From NCBI GenBank assembly GCA_949152475.1, contig OX424567.1:17757402-17821401 (forward strand): a DNA stretch of 64,000 bases. Reading direction: 5' to 3'. Source of the DNA: Terebella lapidaria (Eukaryota; Annelida; Polychaeta; Terebellida; Terebellidae). Both the position numbers and the translations under genes were made by a program. Shown piece after piece: positions 1 through 12,200 of this stretch (position 1 is its first letter; every line of letters begins with the position of its first letter). The notes under the pieces are model-generated. The model saw only the letters and a list, made by a program, of their open reading frames with translations, was not told the origin of the DNA and made no database searches.

Positions 1-3000
1 CATTCGTAAGCTATCAAATATTTACTCTGCAGATTTTACATATATGATTGTGTATGTGTGAGTGTACATCTATGTTAATATTTCACAAAACGTGAAATAT
101 ACTGGTCAAGAAATTGAAGCAAATGACTTGGGAAATCACTGAGGTGAATTATCTTTCGTTTTTTTTCGCATCGAAGTAAGGATTTATTTATGATTACTGC
201 AAGTAAAATTGAACTTGAAGGTTTCAACTTTCCTCTTGCGTTATTGAGAAAACCATATTCTGAATAAATTACCTCATTTCCATTCAGGAGTGCCTACCTT
301 CACATGAAAAATACTTTGAATTTTGAGACAGATTTGAGCCTTCTGAAATACAGCAGTCTTTGGTTCTACATGGAAATCTATTTCTGTACATCTTTGAGTA
401 CAAAAGTTCAAGTTTGAATTTAGTTCACAACTGTCAGGGAAATCATTTCCAAGAATTCAGATGAAAATTAAGAGTAATTTGTCGAGTTGCAAAGATTTTA
501 TTTGAACCTTTATAGCTATGAATTTTCACCTGGAAAAAAACTGAGGCGAATTTAAATAGGTATATATTATACAGATGAAAATAACATAGATCAGTATCAC
601 ATTTATGTATAAGTATAATATTTTGTCAAACTTCTGAGTTTCTCCCGATGATCTGTTTCCAAGTTCTTTCCTTTTGTTTCCCAAATGTCAAGCAAATTTG
701 AAGATTGATGCACGCCCAGACTGTGCCTGACAGATTGCGCAATTTATTGTTGATTTTGTCCCAAAACTTGATTCGCCATCTGCCGAAGTTTCTGCGATGC
801 ATGCACCAATCACTACGCTCTGACAGTCCCCGATACCTGTACAGTTGAAAAACATAAAACAAATGAGGTAACGATGATATCCGATCATTCTACAAGTTAC
901 TGACATTTTGGGATATATCTTCATCAGGAATGAGAAAAGCACATGACTGAACTCGCAAGGACAAAAATTTAGCTTTTTAGTAACTTTGGCAGGATACTTC
1001 TCTGTCAAAGTGGTATTGGCAGATGTTGTCCAGAGAAAAATTGTACTTTTTCCCATTTAACATATATTCAGATTTGTACTTGCAGAATATTTTGTTGGGT
1101 ATATTATACAGGAGTGCATATATATTAGATTAATCATTTCAGCAAATTGATCATCATCAAGTTTGAATTGTAATAAATTTCTCTGGTGTCCAAAAACCTA
1201 GCCGTATGGAATGCACTACCTGTTAGCATGGCTAGAAGCTTCTCCAATATAAGTATGCGCGAAAATGTACAATGGATCTAGGCACTGAACATCTCGGCTT
1301 TCACCAAGATTAGCAATATTAACTGACCATAGTGCGAACATATTTTCAGCTGGTCCAAACTGTGGACAGTTAGAAGCAACTCATAGCAGCTATCTCCCTG
1401 CGAAGTGGCTGATAAACCCAAGGAAAAAAAAAAGCATCTTCCTCCCTTCGCTGCCATCTTCTACATCTCATAAACTCATCTGTTCACCTGTGCAGCTCCA
1501 TTTTAACCCCAGCATCCTCATCTTAGCCCGTCTCAGCAACTAATGGACGCAAAGGTGATGGATTATCACTTCTGCGGCCTCAATAGATCCTGAACTCTTT
1601 GGTCCTGTAATTTGGCCTGTTAATTTCGGCTTGCCATTTGTCGGTATGCAAAAGTAATAATAATATATCAGTTCGCATGGGAAGCATATATATATTTATG
1701 GTTATTAAATGTCATAATAATTGCTGGTTTGTCTGTGGTAATAATAATAATAATAACAATAGCAATAACAATAACACATTAAATAAGAAGTAATAAATAA
1801 GCAACGAATTATGCCAAATGCTGCCCACTAAATTGTGAGCGATAAGTTTTACACTTTTCAAAAACAACTCGTGGGTGAGACCTTGCCTATGCGAATGATC
1901 CGCAATCACATGTTGCCACACAGCTTATATACTGACAGACTGTCTGTTCAGACATCGGAGGGGAAAATGTCGCGAACGGGAACGAAATCCATTAGGGACA
2001 AAAATCTAGCTGCGTGCGAGCTTCAAGGTGTCTGCCGATGGGGCCCGACTGGAAACATCTTTGTCTACTGATGTCTTCATTCAGACTTTATAGATCCCTT
2101 GGCCATCGCGAAATATCATGCACTGAGGAACGGCTATGTATGTTCAGGGTATCTATCTATCTGTTTTTGAATGGATTCATGAAAAACCCCGGTCTAGTCT
2201 TATTGAGTGTTTTTCTTTGTGGAATTTTTGTGATAAAAATAAAATAATCTTTATGGTTCTCGATAAGTTGATATGTTTGGAATTGGACAAAAAAAAAAGA
2301 TTCAAATGATTGTAGGATATTGACTGCGTACATGTCTGCATATAAGAAATAGTGGCCATAGTTGTAAATATAAATAAATACATGGTAGATAATAGATCTT
2401 CATGAATAGATATAAACAACCAGAGTTTGATTCTGTCAGATTCTGTTAAAGTTATATTGAATGCTTGAAGTGAGCTTTGTTCCTAGCTGCAAAAAAAATT
2501 AAAATTCAGCATGATATAATACCTCCATCTCTATTAATGATACTTGCCTCGTGGATGATAACAAATTTTCGTGGAATTTCCGAATTCTGGTATCCAACAT
2601 GTAAATGTATTATAAAGTGTTACATATATGCAGTATGTCTAGTTACTAGTATGTTGAGTAATCTGGCCAATTACATCATACACATAGAACAGAACAGACT
2701 GTTGAAGTTGCAAAGTGAACTGGGCAAATTAGTTACCTTTGATCTATTGATGTTCCTCACAACATTACACAATTTATAATTCTAGGGGTCTCTGCCTAAG
2801 ATTACCTCCTGACTTACCTGAAAATTAATTTTATCAAAACTGACAGCTGCCATATTACTGTAATAAACTAATCAGGCAAAAGTCACTTGGGATTAAGGTT
2901 TTTTGCAGTGATATTTGAAAGTTTTGTGAGGGTATTGGAAAAGAAACCTCTGATAGGTAACCTACATGTACTGTGTTGAGGACTAAAAAAAACACATTTT

Positions 3001-3661
3001 TCATACATTGTGTGGAAACTGCCACAGTTGTCATGTAACTTTCCTGTTTTCTTATCTACTGATATCTTACCCATAAAAATAGGCACAATTGTTCTATAGG
3101 ATTGTATAAACAATATATCCCATTGTTTTCTGATATTAGAAGTTACCCAGGGGCACATGTACAGGGTGGTAACACGGGGTGGGGGGTGGTGGCTGGGGGG
3201 TTGAATGATTGAAAAAACAGGAAAAGTTCTAATAACATAGACACCTCAGTCGCTATCTAAGTTTGATCAGCTGGATCCAGTTTCAGATTGTTTTATAATC
3301 CCTTTCCTGTGATGACAAAGCATTCTGGATTATGTAACCTCACCTGGCGCACTCTGCAGTTTGAGGACATCCAGCCCCCCCCCCCCCCCACTCCAGCATT
3401 TCTTGAGACACCTATCTCCTGATTAGCTATCTATTAATAACATGTGACCTATTATCTCCCTCTCTTCTGGAGACCACTGCAAGAAGAGGGGGAAGAAGGA
3501 CAGTACATGTGGTGGCATCTTGCTAATACCTCTATCAGGAAAAAAAGATCAAAGGCACTGCATTAAGATCTTGACCAATCAGCGAGCCGGGTAGATGCCT
3601 CACACTGAGAGCTCAAAGTAGTGGCCACCTCTTAGAAAGCTGACCTTACCCCTAGATAATT
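1..3661. other. Non-coding 5' flank
   Basis: No ORF here has a recognisable domain or credible exon structure. The stretch is AT-rich, with an (AAT/AAC) simple repeat at about 1740-1776 and a C15 run at 3375-3389. It is read as intergenic DNA upstream of the candidate TATA box at 3662. Confidence 0.6.
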
Positions 3662-3668
3662 TATAAAG
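3662..3668 (+). promoter_or_regulatory. Candidate TATA box of the PCBP gene
   Basis: The sequence TATAAAG lies 30 bp upstream of the pyrimidine-flanked A in TCATT at 3690-3694, which is the normal TATA-to-start spacing. The transcript that would begin there contains no ATG before a near-consensus splice donor at 3917. The TATA box and spacing are seen; its use as the PCBP promoter is inferred, because the first coding exon lies 12.6 kb away. Confidence 0.35.
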
Positions 3669-3691
3669 TTATCTGCCCAAGGAGTAGCATC

Positions 3692-3916
3692 ATTATTACC
3701 GATACACACCAAGTTGCAAGAGAGGATTTGCCAAAGGACGAGGGAAGCCACATTATTTCGGAGGAATCAGCTTATAGAGGATTAGCCATTGTTGTGGATT
3801 GTCTTGTGTATTTGGAGGCTTTGATTGTTATTGCTGCGGTCGTCGCTGTTTTTAAAGACGGTACATCTCTGATTGCGGTTATCCTTAGCATTGGGCAAAT
3901 CCATCCTAATTCCCAG
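3692..3916 (+). other. Candidate non-coding first exon (5'UTR) of the PCBP gene
   Basis: These 225 nt run from a plausible start 30 bp after the TATA box to a near-consensus donor, CAG|GTATGT. There is no ATG anywhere in the segment, as expected of a 5'UTR exon and fairly unlikely by chance at this length. An open frame crosses it (first codon TTG), but it begins without ATG and resembles no protein family. It could instead belong to another transcript. Confidence 0.35.
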
Positions 3917-5803
3917 GTATGTGTGTGTTTACTTGTAAAAAAACTGTTGAAAAGCCTTGCAAATGCAGATACACATGAAAAGAAAGCAGTAAATATTCAG
4001 CTACTATATAATGTCAGCTTAGGATGGTTGCATGTTTATTGTATTACAGGAAAACCTAATACAACAGCTTTAGCAATTGTGGTCAAAATCTAGATTATAA
4101 ATGGTGTGTTCACAGTTTATCAACAGCAAACAGGCTATTATCAAGAAATAATCTTCAACATGAATTGAATAATGTTGACTGTAGCTTCCTATTATCAGCG
4201 CCAAACTATCCAAACTTTCTTTACAAAGCTGTATTATCATTGTGCTGCTTTACAAGTGTGAAAATTCACCACTGTTTGTGATTTATTTTACATTACTGCA
4301 TACTTGTGCACAGTTTTCTGCCATTGCATGTCGAGAGGGAAGATATTTCACAGGTGCTGCACTTTATAATTGCACATAATATGATAATAATATGACAGCA
4401 AGGGTCTCATTTACACCTACTCTACTGTTTGTGTTTTTTTTCTGCAAAGTTATCTCCAGATGTTGTTTGCCCCGTCAGATTTAATATGTTTGGAGAAACG
4501 ATACACCATCAGATTCTTTTCATATGGTTTTCAGTATATCAGTACAATATTCATTAGTATTTCTAAGGTCTTTCATGAATCTGAAAAGTAGGGATTTGTT
4601 TGGATTCGAATGTGAATTTCTTTGAAAAGTAAAAACAATGCAATTTTTGTACTAAAAAAAAACTCAATGCTTAGAATGTTTAGTTTTCTCAAAGTTATAA
4701 CTGAAATTTAATTATTGCATGCTACACATAACTGATAATAATATGTGACAGTTGCAAGTCCCAAGTGAATAAACACACCACATCTGTGTCCACGACTTGA
4801 ACGATCTAAATTTGCGAATAAATTCTTGGGGATTAGGGGAGTAATTATGACATAATGACGGATTTTCCGCGAGCAATTTCACCTGGAGAGGGGCACCTGG
4901 CTCCTACAATATTTTGGCATGAGTGAGCGCATTTAGCGATTAGGCTCAAGTCATCCCTATGAGTAGAAAGCCTTGACCAACAATAAACAAATCCAATTAA
5001 TTGATTGTCGTGCGGGCCCCAATTGATGCAGGGCTTATGCAATCAAAACAGTCTACACGCTGTGAAATCAGCATTTTACCTTTTCGGTCCATCGATTCGA
5101 TCTAAAAGCAGGGACACAGTGATAGGCACAGATAGAGAAAAACTCTGTGGGGACTCAATTAATGCCGCACAAAACCATTCATTCACCTAAGGGCTGACCA
5201 CATAGGCACACATGGGTATTGGCACATAGGCACGTGGGCAGGGCACCACACACACACATTCAGCAGCTGGACCCTTGACAGCCCCCCCCCCCCCCCCTAG
5301 TGATAATTGACCCCCCCCTCCCCCTGTCATTGCCATCTTCCCAAGCTTGACAGCCACAGCAGCTTGCTTCATGCAGTCAGCACACCTGGCTAAAAGGGGA
5401 GAGATTCTAACCCACAAACAGTCACGACTCCTCCCCCCCACTGCAAACAGACACATGTATACAAGCATATCCCCCCAATCTGTGGTTAGAACAGTATTTC
5501 CCCTTCCCCCTAACCAAACCCCCCCCCCCCCCCCACCCGTCCTAGGTATTGGCTCTTCCCACAGTTGTCATGTTATAGATTTTATGCAAAATGATCATTG
5601 ATTGGTTATGGCAATCACAGCCTACAACTGAGCCATGGCTGGACCCACGGATATTTTGTCTTGTCCGTTTTATTCAGCGGTACGTGGATAAGGGCAGTTC
5701 ATAGGTAGGAACCTACCTATAGATCCAGTCGATGTTGATCGTTTACCATTTACTGCAGAGTCATGTCAACTGACCTCAACTGATAGATAACTTTACAGAC
5801 TCA
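3917..5803. other. Non-coding stretch, probably 5' intron
   Basis: No supported gene. It contains C16 runs at 5282-5297 and 5519-5534 in a low-complexity C-rich patch. Short ORFs here are translations of that patch. Confidence 0.5.
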
Positions 5804-5949
5804 ATCGCTTGGCGAGGTATTGGTCACATATCATCGGTGTCGTTGGATGTCAAAGACGAAAATTGTGTGCTTCCATCGCTTGGCGAGGTATTGGTCACAT
5901 ATCATCGGTGTCGTTGGATGTCAAAGACGAAAATTGTGTGCTTCCATCG
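5804..5949. repeat. Exact tandem duplication of a 71-bp unit
   Basis: The unit 5804-5874 is repeated without a mismatch at 5875-5945, followed by four more matching bases. The unit length is not a multiple of three, so the ORF crossing it changes frame between copies, which argues against coding. Perfect identity implies a very recent duplication or an assembly artefact. Confidence 0.95.
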
Positions 5950-6213
5950 TGATTAACTGGTTTATTATTGGGAGTTTATCGCTTGCTCGACGAATGAACT
6001 GCTGTGATTTGTCGTGGACAGTTCATTTCTGCGGGCAAGGATTGATACGATACGATTCGTTGGGACGATTGGGGACTGAGGAGCTGGCTTATCCGCTGAC
6101 AAAGGCGATATAATGATGGATATGGGCAATCTGCGCTGACTGTTTACGAGGGAAAAGTGGTCAACATCGGGAACTGTGATTGTCTGGAAAACTTCATCAT
6201 TTCTGATAAAAAG

Positions 6214-9200
6214 GTATGATTGGCGAACTTTTCCCACCAATTTCAATGGTTGTGTATTGGCGGAATGTCCATTGCCGAGTTTGTGTCAACTTTTTTGCTT
6301 CGATCACCATTGAAAGTCTTGGCTCTTGCACTGAATTATCAGTTTGGGAAGCACTTGATAATTTCAAGTTTTCTTTGAAGTTAGGTTGTTCTCAGGTACA
6401 CTTTCGCTAACAAGGATAATTGTAAGGAAATGTTGCCGTGAATGTTTTATTTGGATATTTTACTTGGCATTTGCATTGATGATGTACGACGAGAATCTGC
6501 CGCGATGGAATTATAAGTTTTTCACTGCACTAAATTGACCCTAATAAGCCGAGAGCCAGTATATAAACAACTTCACGAATGCTATTGAATAAAAACAACG
6601 AAAGGCAAAAAAAATTATGCAAAAAACGAGATGCCACAGTTCAGCAACTGGGTGTTAGCGTGAAGGCAGAAGAGTTAGAAGAAAAAAAACAATTAAACTT
6701 TGTGAACAAACAAGAGCAAAGTCGGCGTACTCCAAACACCATCATTGATTGGTTGAGGAGATCTTCTTGCTTGGGAGAAAATACCGAAGCTTCCAAATTT
6801 GCATCCCGTGTTTAATTAGACGAAATTTCTGGCAGGATATTCGCTTACACTGTCCACCGTGAACTCGTCTGAAACTTGAGACCTCTTGGCTCGATTTTGA
6901 TTTTACACTGAGCAAACGCCGGATTTGTCCGTAATCGGGAGTCGAAAGAAATTGTTCACTGTTCTTCTCTGGCCCTTGCATTCAGCCTCTTCACTGTCTT
7001 TTCGGCAAACAGTAGGGACCGTCTTTTTGCTTCACCCCTTTCACTTTCAGTGGAATCATTTGTTGGGGTGGAGACTGATCAGGCAAAGCGGGGCAGGGCA
7101 AAAAGTACAGGCAGAATAAAAGGGTGCTGGGGTTGCCTACATTGGTGTCAGGGGTTAAAAGGAGGGGATAATCCCTGACTCACACGCATCTTGCATCTTG
7201 ACCCTGTCCGTACTTAAGGAGATTGCCTTGTTAATCGGGACCGTAGCCGGCGTTGATTTATGCACATGGCGCTTGCTCGGTGCATGGTGTCACTGATATC
7301 GGCATTGGTGTGATCCCATCGGGACAATTTGTAGATCACACTCGATGTGTGATCAAAGGTCGAATATCAGGGAGATTGTGTTGAGGTGGAAACAATAGTC
7401 TATGGATAAAATCATCATGATGCGATGGAAACATGTGTGAGCGTAAATATCTAACTGTATTCTGTCGATAAAATCATGATACTTGGAGTATGTGAATGAA
7501 AAAAAAGGGGAATAAATTTCTACATGTAGGTGGAATTTATTTCAATTCAAATTGAAAGAAAAATCGCATATAATTACACTACATACCGGGTGATCATGAT
7601 AATGAATATAATGCATGTACCATAACCTTTCATTGGACAATTTCAACTCTTGCACCTGTCATGTTGCCGTGGTAATAAAGGTGACAGAACTGGTTATATT
7701 GTAGACACGTAAAACCATTTCATGGGGGAGACCGCTTCTGAATGCCAATAACCAGTGGTAAAAGCCGAATGCACCCGTTCATCTCCAATATAACTCAGGG
7801 TAATGTCTACTTGCACCCACTGGGCCCAGTGCTGATACAGTGAATGGTCACTCCATTGGATCGGGGCGAACGGTAGATCTATAGCGGGTGCATGCTGTCA
7901 TCTCACTGTGGCTTGCGAGTTACATGGATGTCACATACTCTGTCGTAATGCTGATGCAGCTGTCACATGGCATACGGCGTAATATCTCGTGAGGGAACCC
8001 ACAACTTCTCTAGTAGCTCTGTGTATATCAGTGTATGTGGGGCGAGTGCAACACTGTCAATCCTCGTGTCGCGGAGGGTAGTGTGACATCTGGGCACTAG
8101 GTGGAAGTATCACGGCAGGTTCGCACTTTGCTTGTAGATTTAAGATTCAACAGTGAACGCTTTAGATCTCAGTGTGCACGGCTGGGACAGTTACGAGTGA
8201 CGGAATGGTCTCAGCTCAGATTCGATCCATTACAATTTGTGCCTTTGGGATGACAATGATTTCCGCGGAGTTGAAACTCTGACGCGGCGCATCTGCCGCC
8301 GCCCTTCCACAATTTGGCGGCAAGGATTTATGGGAAAGTCTGCCACTGGGACACAGCAAGGGGCGAATGTTTTCATCTTTTGTCGGACGGGTGTCGTTTG
8401 TTCGTTCCCGACGAATAACAATGGGCAATCAGTGACGGTTGCACTGTTGCGTGTTGGAAAGCGCGGGGAGAATCGGTATCGCTCTCTCATGAGATGAGAC
8501 TTGGCTGTGGGGAGCAGGAGACACATGGAAAATAAGAAGGTAGATGTCTTCAACTGGTGAAAGGAACATGTTTTTAAAGGGAGAAGGTGTCTTCCACTTC
8601 TAAGTCGGCTTGTTCGTTTGTTCGATGACTCGGATCTGACGTCGTGAATGGTTCTGTGGTCCACGACGGCCCCCAACAAGCTTCCTAATTAAGGATACCC
8701 TATCATATCACGGGCGTCTACTCCAACAGGGGCCATGCCTTGAAAAATTTGCACGAGTTGCTAATGAGGCCAAGTCTGCTGCTAATGGGAGCCGTCTGCA
8801 AGGGAAAAACCAACGGGGAACGGAGCACACAAGAGGCCCAGTGTGTGCTGCAGTGAATGATGTAGTCGTCATCAGCCTTGTCACTCAAGCGACAGACATC
8901 AACAAGGATATAGAGTCATGGCCAATTGCTTCGCTATGGATAAACGTCTAGGGTTGGATGGCCTTGCAGTGATTGCTGCGAAATGTGGATATGTTTGGAA
9001 ATTATCCGGCTACTTGAGTTGAGGTATGTCTTGCGGAATTCCGCGGGGAAACGTGCTTTATATGGAGAAACGTGAGTTGTGAAATTCCAGTATCTTTTGT
9101 CCCTTTTGCACAATGTAGTATTTGGAAGAATGTACTTTTCCGTGGCATGTTTCCATGGGATCAATATTTGGAATGTTTCTGTGGTTGGCTTTTAGGCTTT

Positions 9201-12200
9201 TGTTGTTGCCACTCCCCGAGAACGTTTGTCCCATGAATGCCTGGGCTCTTATTGCAATTGCCCCAGCGGTTAACACCCCTACCAAGTCCACCCCAGCCCC
9301 CCCCCCCCCTCCCATCCCGCACCTTCCATCGCTATTCAAAGCTCAAAGCCCTCCTGGTTGATGGCAATTTTTTCCGGCTGCTCTCCCCCAGCCAGTAGTG
9401 GATTTATGCTACAACATATCATCACCGACACATGGCCTCTGCTTTGCAATGTAGAACTTTATTTATGAGTGTAACAAAGTGATCAATACTCTCTGTAGAG
9501 ATGAGGGGGGTGGATTTCGTAGCTTGTTGGAGGTCAGTTATGGATTTTTACAGAACCGACATTCAGATTTGGTCATTAAAATCTGCCATCCGCTAAAATG
9601 CCATTTGGACTGCGCATATTGAGGTAGGTTTATCAAGTCGATTTTACCTGATTTCCGCCGACATTTGCACCACTAATATGGTATCACATTAAACAAAAAA
9701 CAAAAGTCTACATTAGAGTGCCACGTAAAATAAATCACATGCGAAGAAAAAGTAATAGTCATAATTGACATCTCACGTTTCATCGAAAAAGTGTTACGAC
9801 ATGTAGATAAATAGCCGAGGTGACTCTCAGCGGGATCTGTGGCCCCGCCATCGGCCAAAATCTATAATCGTCGCTGGCTTTCCTGCGGAATTAGCTGGAA
9901 CGTTTCTTTTGGCCGAGTGTCAACACAGTCGTGATTGTGTCTGTCGGCCGATAGACCTCGGCCTCTAAGTGATTCGCTTGACGCTGGACAAACCTTTCCC
10001 TCGATCTCGACGGACGGATGGACTTTACGTCCAGTGTAATATCCTACGTGGCTCTATTTTTTCTGGGTCACCTTTTGCACATCCACTCCCCCCCCCCCCC
10101 CCACCTCCTTATTCCCTCACTACGTCTCGACCTAACATGGACAGAGATCTAGCTATCTGCACTGCTTCGAGTTTGATTGCGACGACGACGTTGGCACAGG
10201 CAGAAAATATTTCCCCAGGACTGATTTTATTTCAGTTTCTCCACATAATAGAGCCGATAATAGATGCTTTGTAATCAAACACGAGCTTTTTATCTATTGA
10301 CTGAGCAGAGACGCAGCCTTGGATAAGCCCTGGTAGGAGCGCAGTGCTGGCTGATAATATTGCCGAGTTACCTGGCTGCGCGTAGCGACTCGCCTGTCAC
10401 AAAGCATTGTGGGTAAATTTAGAGTTATTAGCAATCACGGGGTAAAATCCTGGACCTTGGAACAACCAGGAAGTCGGCCATGAAAGGTTCCCTTGAGTGT
10501 TTCCCTACATGCTGGCGACAACCTAATACCACTATTAGATAGTGTCTTTGCAGTGAGTGGCAGCACTGAACAGTTTGATGTCGTGAAATGAGTTGATTAC
10601 ATTTCTACCTGATGATTTCTACATAGTTTCTTGCTCGTATTTTAATATTCTTTAATGCAGATTCGAATGTGACACTGATTTCTAATAGAGATGTCATTGA
10701 AATGTTTACTTCAGGAACATTATGCATAAGTTTCTTGCAAAATGTTATAAAGCATGGTTTTTCATGGTTATTATGCTCTGATAGTTTTGGAACGTTCTGG
10801 TATATCCCTGATGAATTGATGAAGTTCACAAAGAATTGTGCAGACAACAAAAGTTGGTTGTTTTTGTCATTCCTTTCTGCCTGTTAGTTTTGAGGGCTCA
10901 GTGAGTGAATCCAAAGTCGTCAATAATAAATTCAACTCTTGAAAAAAGTAGCACTAATCTACGAACCACATTGAAGGAAAAAAAATGGATGGATTTGATG
11001 CTTGGTCTTGCTCCTGGAATGAATTCACTGTACGCACTGCCAAATTCTGTACCTTTGGTAGTTTGTTTTTCCCGGAGGTTTTTCCCCTCGAGAGAAAACC
11101 CGCTGTTGGTATTGCAAAATCCGGAGTTTATCCTGATTTTGACAAATACGTTCATGGACCCATTGTTCATGTGGGTACGAGGTGGAACGCTCCGTCTACT
11201 TTGTCAAGAATGTCTTACTTTATCAAGATCAAGTTGTCTTTAGCCCTTAGCATGATGATGATGGGGGTGATGGATTATGACTTGTCAGTAACAATTTCCG
11301 ACACGAGTCTCGGATAAGTATATTGGGGGTCATGGTAGATTTCACATGTCGATATTGTCAAGACATATGTCCAAAATGATTGAAAAGTAGGCCACCATTC
11401 GAAAATTTTGAAATGAAGTCTTCCATGCCAGGAATTCAGATTTTGAGACGACTGACCATGCTGCCCAGATCATGCCATACAACAAAACAGATTTGGGTGG
11501 CTGATTTTGGTTGAAATTGATCTTAGGTGCTCATCTGTTGTATCCTCTTAGAAAAGTGGGAGCACGTTTGGCAGTTACTGACCAGTGCATGTAACTTTAT
11601 TCCTTCGAGCCTGGCGGTAATCATATTTTGATTCACGCCAGTTGTTTCGTATCCACACCATGACAAATATTGAGTCATGGTCAGAGTCCAGTTGTGCATG
11701 CATGACTGATGACCACAAGGCTCTTCATACAACCTGTTTAATCTATGGAACGCCACACATGACAAATGGAGCGTTTCCACGGGCAGGTGAAGGGATCATC
11801 TCCTATCTGGATCAGTTCAAAGGTCAATGGCTTCCACGCATCTAGAGAGAGATGGCTCGATAAATACCCATAATGCCATAGGTGAGATACGGACATCAGC
11901 TTGCCTGCTGTTGCGCCGATGGTAGGGATCGAAGATGGATTCCTACCAGACAGCGTGGCTGAGACGTGCACGGCAAAAACAAGATTTGGTGGCAGGGAAA
12001 AAGGCCATGTTTTCTTTTAATGTATGGATTCATTGTTGCCTCGCAAACTCTGTTTTCATATTCATTACCATTGGCTTTTGTTTAGAAATCTGTAATATTG
12101 TTATTGCTTTCTTCCAAATTACTTACCTGAGGTATAATGCTAGACTACATATGAATTATGAGACTAGTAATTAATATGTATTGCGTAATAGTGTTATTTC

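Noticed and set aside
1740..1776. CRISPR-like or structured array
   Set aside because: It is a plain AAT/AAC simple repeat without spacers.
5820..6213. Possible 5' exon ending at the donor AAG|GTATGA (6213/6214)
   Set aside because: The donor is good, but the sequence contains several ATGs and a frame-changing tandem duplication, and no start signal is seen. The 3692-3916 candidate is better.
8230..8679. 149-codon - strand ORF in a CpG-richer segment
   Set aside because: No recognisable motif, another frame is open over the same bases, and there is no splice or poly(A) context. It may only mark a regulatory region.
10905..11317. Overlapping + strand ORFs of 110-112 codons
   Set aside because: Three frames are open over the same stretch and none shows a domain. 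No convincing splice structure.
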